DNA of 8,686 nucleotides from PVC group bacterium (GTDB lineage: Bacteria; Verrucomicrobiota; Kiritimatiellia; SS1-B-03-39; PXDE01), in assembly GCA_003566475.1 (NCBI GenBank), contig PXDE01000001.1:1-8686 (forward strand). Direction: 5' to 3'. This document shows, one piece after another, positions 6,288-8,686 of this stretch (its first letter is position 1; every line of letters starts with the position of its first letter). A program made the position numbers and the translations under genes. Below the pieces are notes generated by a model that was not told the origin of the DNA, ran no database searches, and saw only the letters and a program-made list of their open reading frames with translations.

Positions 6288-6432
6288 CCCCGACGTGGCA
6301 CGACGCTTCCAGCCCGTGCCCGAGCGAGACCGGATCCCGGATCGACCATGGTCGGCGCAGACACTGTTCATGGACCGGCCGGGATCAAGCCTTGCATGAC
6401 TCCGGGCTGGAAGCCCGGGCCACGGGGGCGGC
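6288..6432 (+). repeat. 145-bp dispersed repeat, copy B (copy A at 1612-1756)
   Basis: This is the same-orientation, gap-free partner of copy A. The 12-base palindrome CGACCATGGTCG (near 6345-6356) and the 7-bp-arm hairpin CCGGGCTGGAAGCCCGG are fully kept. The second palindrome is degraded to TTCATGGAC. Most mismatches cluster near the middle of the right half, in the unstructured stretch matching 1709-1723. Selection or copying of the palindromic parts therefore seems stronger than of the spacer. Confidence 0.85.
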
Positions 6433-6441
6433 GGATCTTCC

Positions 6442-6459
6442 CCATGGACTCCGGTGGCA
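6442..6459 (+). repeat. 18-base repeat CCATGGACTSCGGTGGCA (also at 1342-1359)
   Basis: Positions 6442-6459 match 1342-1359 at 17 of 18 bases. At the first site it is the right arm of an inverted repeat; here it follows copy B of the large repeat by nine bases and has no opposite arm. It is likely a detachable module of the same repeat family. Confidence 0.6.
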
Positions 6460-6470
6460 CGCGACTGTAC

Positions 6471-6498
6471 TTGAAATCTTAAAGCAGCATGTTACATT
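6471..6498 (+). promoter_or_regulatory. Promoter of the ATPase gene, predicted leaderless
   Basis: TTGAAA (6471-6476, five of six matches to TTGACA), a 16-base spacer, then TACATT (6493-6498, four of six matches to TATAAT). This AT-rich patch stands out from the GC-rich surroundings. Six bases (ATCGAT) separate the -10 from the GTG at 6505, so transcription should begin at or next to the start codon. No ribosome binding site is present. Confidence 0.6.
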
Positions 6499-6504
6499 AT
6501 CGAT

Positions 6505-7806
6505 GTGAAATACCATCCACGCCATTTGGAAGCACGGCTTCTGCGCTATGCGGACGCCTTTCCCTGTGTCGTCCTCACGGGTCCGCGCCAGGTGGGCAAG
6601 AGCACCATGCTTCGGCAGTGCCTTGGGAAGCGCATGCGCAGCTTCACCTTCGATCCTGTGCAGGATCTCCACGGGGAGAAGGCGGACCCGGATCTCTTTC
6701 TGAAGAACCACCCTCCCCCGCTGATCCTCGACGAGATCCAGTACGCTCCTGATCTGGTGGCCGCGGTGAAGCGGCATGTGGACGCGGACCGAGCTCCGGG
6801 GCAGTTCGTCCTCACCGGCTCCCACCAGTGGCAGGTGATCCGGAGGCTGTCCGAATCCCTGGCCGGACGGGCGGCTATCCTTGAACTTGGCGGGTTCACC
6901 CTGGCCGAGCGAATGATGGCGCCGGACCTGGCCTGGCTTCCCCGCTGGCTCGAAACGGCGGTTCGCTCCGCCGACGAGGCCGCGGACCTTCTGGACTCCG
7001 GGGCGCCCCAGGCTTATTCCCCGGCGGAGTGCATCTGGCGCGGTTCGTTCCCGGAACCGGCCGGGATTTCCCTCGACGTCGTCCCCGGATGGATGCGGGG
7101 CTACGTCACCACCTATGTCCAGCGGGACGTCCGCCTCCAGCAGGAGATCCGCGACGAGGATCAGTTCGGCCGCTTCCTGGCCCTATGCGCCGCCCTGACC
7201 GCGCAGGAGGTGAATCAGAGCCAGCTCGGACGGGACATGGGCGCGACCGCCCCGACCGCCCGCCGGTGGCTCGACGTGCTCAAGGCTGGCGGCCAATGGA
7301 TCGAGATTCCTGCCTACTCACGGAACCTCACTCAGCGGGTCAGCCGGGCCCCCAAGGGGCACTTCGCCGACACCGGCCTGGCCTGCCACCTCCAGCGCCT
7401 CCCCTCCCCGGAAGCGGTCTCCGGCTCTCCCGGCTTCGGGGCCTTGTTCGAGTCCTTTGCCGTCACCGATCTGCTCCATCAGTGCGCCCTCCTGGACACG
7501 GAGCCCGGCGCCCACCATTTCCGCAAGCACAGCGGGGCCGAGGTCGATCTGGTCCTGGAATACGGAGGTCGGCTGTTCCCGATCGAGATCAAGGCCTCGG
7601 CCCGGGCGCGGCCTTCCGACGCGGCGGGGATCCGGGCGTTCCAGGAGGCGCTGGGCCCCCGGAGCGGTGACGGCCTGGTCGTCCATGCCGGTGACACCTG
7701 CCACCGTCTCGGCGCCCGGATCCAGGCCGTGCCTCTGGGATGGCGCCTGCCCGGTGGCGCGGGGCGCGCCCAGCCCGAAATCGACACCCGGATGCGCCCG
7801 ACGTAA
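6505..7806 (+). CDS. AAA_14/DUF4143-type ATPase with a nuclease-like C-terminal fold
   Basis: The protein has 433 residues, with a GTG start at 6505 (KYHPRHLEARLLRYADAFPCVVLTGPRQ follows, as in the family). It has Walker A GPRQVGKST (26-34), Walker B LILDEIQ (73-79) and the sensor-like FVLTGSH (101-107). A helix-turn-helix-like segment lies near 231-265 (LTAQEVNQSQLGRDMGATAPTARRWLDVLK region). The C-terminal DUF4143-type domain has FESFAVTDLL (315-324) and a PD-(D/E)XK-like core: Asp348 in AEVDLVLE and the E-I-K of IEIKAS (361-363). The length is normal. It should be a cytoplasmic ATP-hydrolysing protein. The family is common and often mobile, but its cellular role is not established; DNA-linked and toxin-antitoxin-like roles have been suggested. 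The stop is 9 bases before the next gene. There is no Shine-Dalgarno sequence. Confidence 0.9.
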   Translation: MKYHPRHLEARLLRYADAFPCVVLTGPRQVGKSTMLRQCLGKRMRSFTFDPVQDLHGEKADPDLFLKNHPPPLILDEIQYAPDLVAAVKRHVDADRAPGQFVLTGSHQWQVIRRLSESLAGRAAILELGGFTLAERMMAPDLAWLPRWLETAVRSADEAADLLDSGAPQAYSPAECIWRGSFPEPAGISLDVVPGWMRGYVTTYVQRDVRLQQEIRDEDQFGRFLALCAALTAQEVNQSQLGRDMGATAPTARRWLDVLKAGGQWIEIPAYSRNLTQRVSRAPKGHFADTGLACHLQRLPSPEAVSGSPGFGALFESFAVTDLLHQCALLDTEPGAHHFRKHSGAEVDLVLEYGGRLFPIEIKASARARPSDAAGIRAFQEALGPRSGDGLVVHAGDTCHRLGARIQAVPLGWRLPGGAGRAQPEIDTRMRPT

Positions 7807-7809
7807 CCT
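7781..7809 (+). promoter_or_regulatory. Possible internal promoter for the 106-residue gene, leaderless
   Basis: TCGACA (7781-7786), a 17-base spacer, then TAACCT (7804-7809), followed by six bases and ATG 7816. The TAA of the box is also the stop codon of the ATPase gene. The -35 matches TTGACA at five of six bases and the -10 matches TATAAT at three of six. It would let the downstream pair be expressed without the ATPase. Confidence 0.4.
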
Positions 7810-7815
7810 GTCCCC

Positions 7816-8136
7816 ATGAGAACGCACGAGTGGATCGACCAGCGCAGCCTGGCCATGGACCGGCTGGTGGCGAACCGCCTCCGGCGGCGGCCTGACCTGG
7901 TGAACCGCGCCCGAACCGTGCTGGACCGGTGGACCGCCCGTACGGACCGGCCCCTGGCCGTGTGGGACGAATGGCGGACCATCCTCGACACCTACTCGCT
8001 GGACCGGCTCCTGGATCTGCTCGAATCCGACTCCGAGGAAGCCCGGCGCCTCCGCCAGTCCAGCCCTTTCTGCGGAATCCTCACCCCCGAGGAGCGCCTT
8101 CGTGTGCTGAAGGACTATGAAACGCGCCGAGCTTGA
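7816..8136 (+). CDS. Small conserved helical protein, upstream partner of the nucleotidyltransferase-like gene
   Basis: The protein has 106 residues: MRTHEWIDQRSLAMDRLVANRLRR and onward, ending FCGILTPEERLRVLKDYETRRA. It is charged and mostly helical, with no membrane segment and no catalytic motif. I recall similar unnamed proteins with the same H-E-W-I-D start and Q-S-S-P-F-x-G-x-L-T-P-E-E-R end, encoded directly before proteins like the next gene. The 20-base overlap with the next gene (8117-8136) points to coupled translation and equal dosage. The small upstream position fits an antitoxin, but this is inferred from layout alone. The start lies 9 bases after the ATPase stop with no Shine-Dalgarno sequence. 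Confidence 0.8.
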   Translation: MRTHEWIDQRSLAMDRLVANRLRRRPDLVNRARTVLDRWTARTDRPLAVWDEWRTILDTYSLDRLLDLLESDSEEARRLRQSSPFCGILTPEERLRVLKDYETRRA

Positions 8137-8644
8137 GCACATTATCCGGGCGGCCTGCGCCGTGGCCAACGTGCGCGATCTCGTGGTCATCGGAAGCCAG
8201 GCCGTGCTCGGCCCGCACCCCGGCGCTCCGCCGGAGCTGACCGTGTCCATGGAAGCCGACGTATTCCCCCGCGACCAGCCCGACCTGGCCCTGCAGATCG
8301 ACGGGGCGATCGGGGAGCGGTCCCTGTTCCACGAGACCTTCGGCTACTTTGCGCACGGCGTGGACGAGGCGACCGCCGTGCTTCCGGATGGCTGGCGTGA
8401 CCGGCTGGTCCCGATCCGCAACGAGAACACGGGCGGCGCCGTGGGCTGGTGTCTGGATGTCCACGATCTGGGCGTGGCCAAGCTCGTGGCCGGACGTGAA
8501 AAGGACATTGCCTTTGTGAAGGCCCTGCTCCGGCATGCGTTGGCCGAGCCCGAGACCCTGCGAACCCGCGCCCGGGCCCTGCCCCAGCCCTGGCCCGACA
8601 CCGTGCGGAGCCGCCTTGAGAGGAGCCTTCGCCACACCGGCTAG
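8117..8644 (+). CDS. Nucleotidyltransferase-fold protein (DUF6036/AbiEii-like), putative toxin partner
   Basis: The protein has 175 residues and is complete. The nucleotidyltransferase signature is VVIGSQAVLG (23-32), the h-G-S motif, followed by SMEADVF (44-50), where Glu46 and Asp48 occupy the metal-binding D-x-D positions. A third element, LDVHDLGVAKLVAGREKDIAFVKALLRH (113-140), matches the D-L-x-x-x-K-L-x-A-G-R-E-K-D-x-x-F pattern of AbiEii-like and DUF6036-type proteins. The family fold would transfer a nucleotide to RNA or protein; the substrate here is unknown. The ATG at 8117 lies inside the end of the previous gene with AAGGA just upstream (2-base spacing). Paired with the small upstream gene it resembles a toxin-antitoxin locus. 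Toxicity is an inference. Confidence 0.82.
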   Translation: MKRAELEHIIRAACAVANVRDLVVIGSQAVLGPHPGAPPELTVSMEADVFPRDQPDLALQIDGAIGERSLFHETFGYFAHGVDEATAVLPDGWRDRLVPIRNENTGGAVGWCLDVHDLGVAKLVAGREKDIAFVKALLRHALAEPETLRTRARALPQPWPDTVRSRLERSLRHTG

Positions 8645-8686
8645 GTGGTAGGGCACCCCGCCTTTGTGCCGACGAGCATCTCATAC

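Larger units (their letters stand above)
6012..6504. other. Divergent intergenic region between the Anbu operon and the ATPase gene
   Basis: These 493 bases carry no credible gene. The part near 6050-6280 is visibly richer in A and T than the rest and holds a 12-base direct repeat TGGAGGCAATTC (6043-6054 and 6133-6144) and a palindrome GCCCATGGGC (6192-6201). Next come copy B of the 145-bp repeat (6288-6432), the short repeat at 6442-6459, and finally an AT-rich promoter for the ATPase gene (6471-6498). Confidence 0.65.

Noticed and set aside
4725..6482. 585-codon plus-strand ORF opposite the ATP-grasp gene
   Set aside because: It is antisense to a well-conserved gene and ends inside repeat copy B; a composition artefact.
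7318..8250. 310-codon minus-strand ORF opposite the ATPase and small gene
   Set aside because: It is antisense to three supported genes and has low-complexity composition.

Overview
The window is high-GC bacterial DNA. The C-terminal fold of a type II secretion pseudopilin points to a diderm lineage. The intergenic DNA is full of short palindromic, dispersed repeats (GGCTGGAAGCCCGGG-like and GTAGGTCCGGCTT-like). From memory, these resemble repeats in the Planctomycetota/Verrucomicrobiota group and related candidate phyla. That placement is a guess; no marker gene here settles it.

Layout. (1) Minus strand, 1-1061: two linked genes. One is a membrane-anchored protein with a GspG-like C-terminus but no prepilin leader. 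Nine bases after it, in the same frame, comes an unrecognised membrane-anchored protein that runs off the left edge. (2) 1062-1967: about 0.9 kb with no credible gene, made of repeats and inverted repeats. (3) Minus strand, 1968-6011: a compact four-gene operon in the order circularly permuted ATP-grasp protein, alpha-E (DUF403-type) protein, transglutaminase-like protein, Anbu proteasome-type peptidase. This is the classical Anbu neighbourhood. (4) 6012-6504: a divergent intergenic region that holds a second copy of a 145-bp repeat also found in region 2. (5) Plus strand, 6505-8644: an AAA_14/DUF4143-type ATPase, then a 106-residue protein, then an overlapping nucleotidyltransferase-fold protein. 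The last two look like a toxin-antitoxin-style pair. The final 42 bases hold no gene.

How the genes fit together. In the Anbu operon, the ATP-grasp enzyme would form a peptide or amide bond at the cost of ATP. The alpha-E helical protein is its usual partner. The transglutaminase-like cysteine enzyme would cleave or exchange an amide bond. Anbu would hydrolyse peptides with an N-terminal threonine. All key residues that I can check are present. The natural substrate of this pathway is not established.

The most notable regulatory signal is a TANNNT hexamer placed exactly six bases before the start codon of the ATP-grasp gene, the ATPase gene and the 106-residue gene, each with no Shine-Dalgarno sequence. 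It suggests leaderless transcripts. A weaker fourth case precedes the left-edge gene. Genes in the same window with GGAG-type ribosome binding sites (the pseudopilin-like gene and Anbu) lack the box, so two initiation modes seem to coexist.
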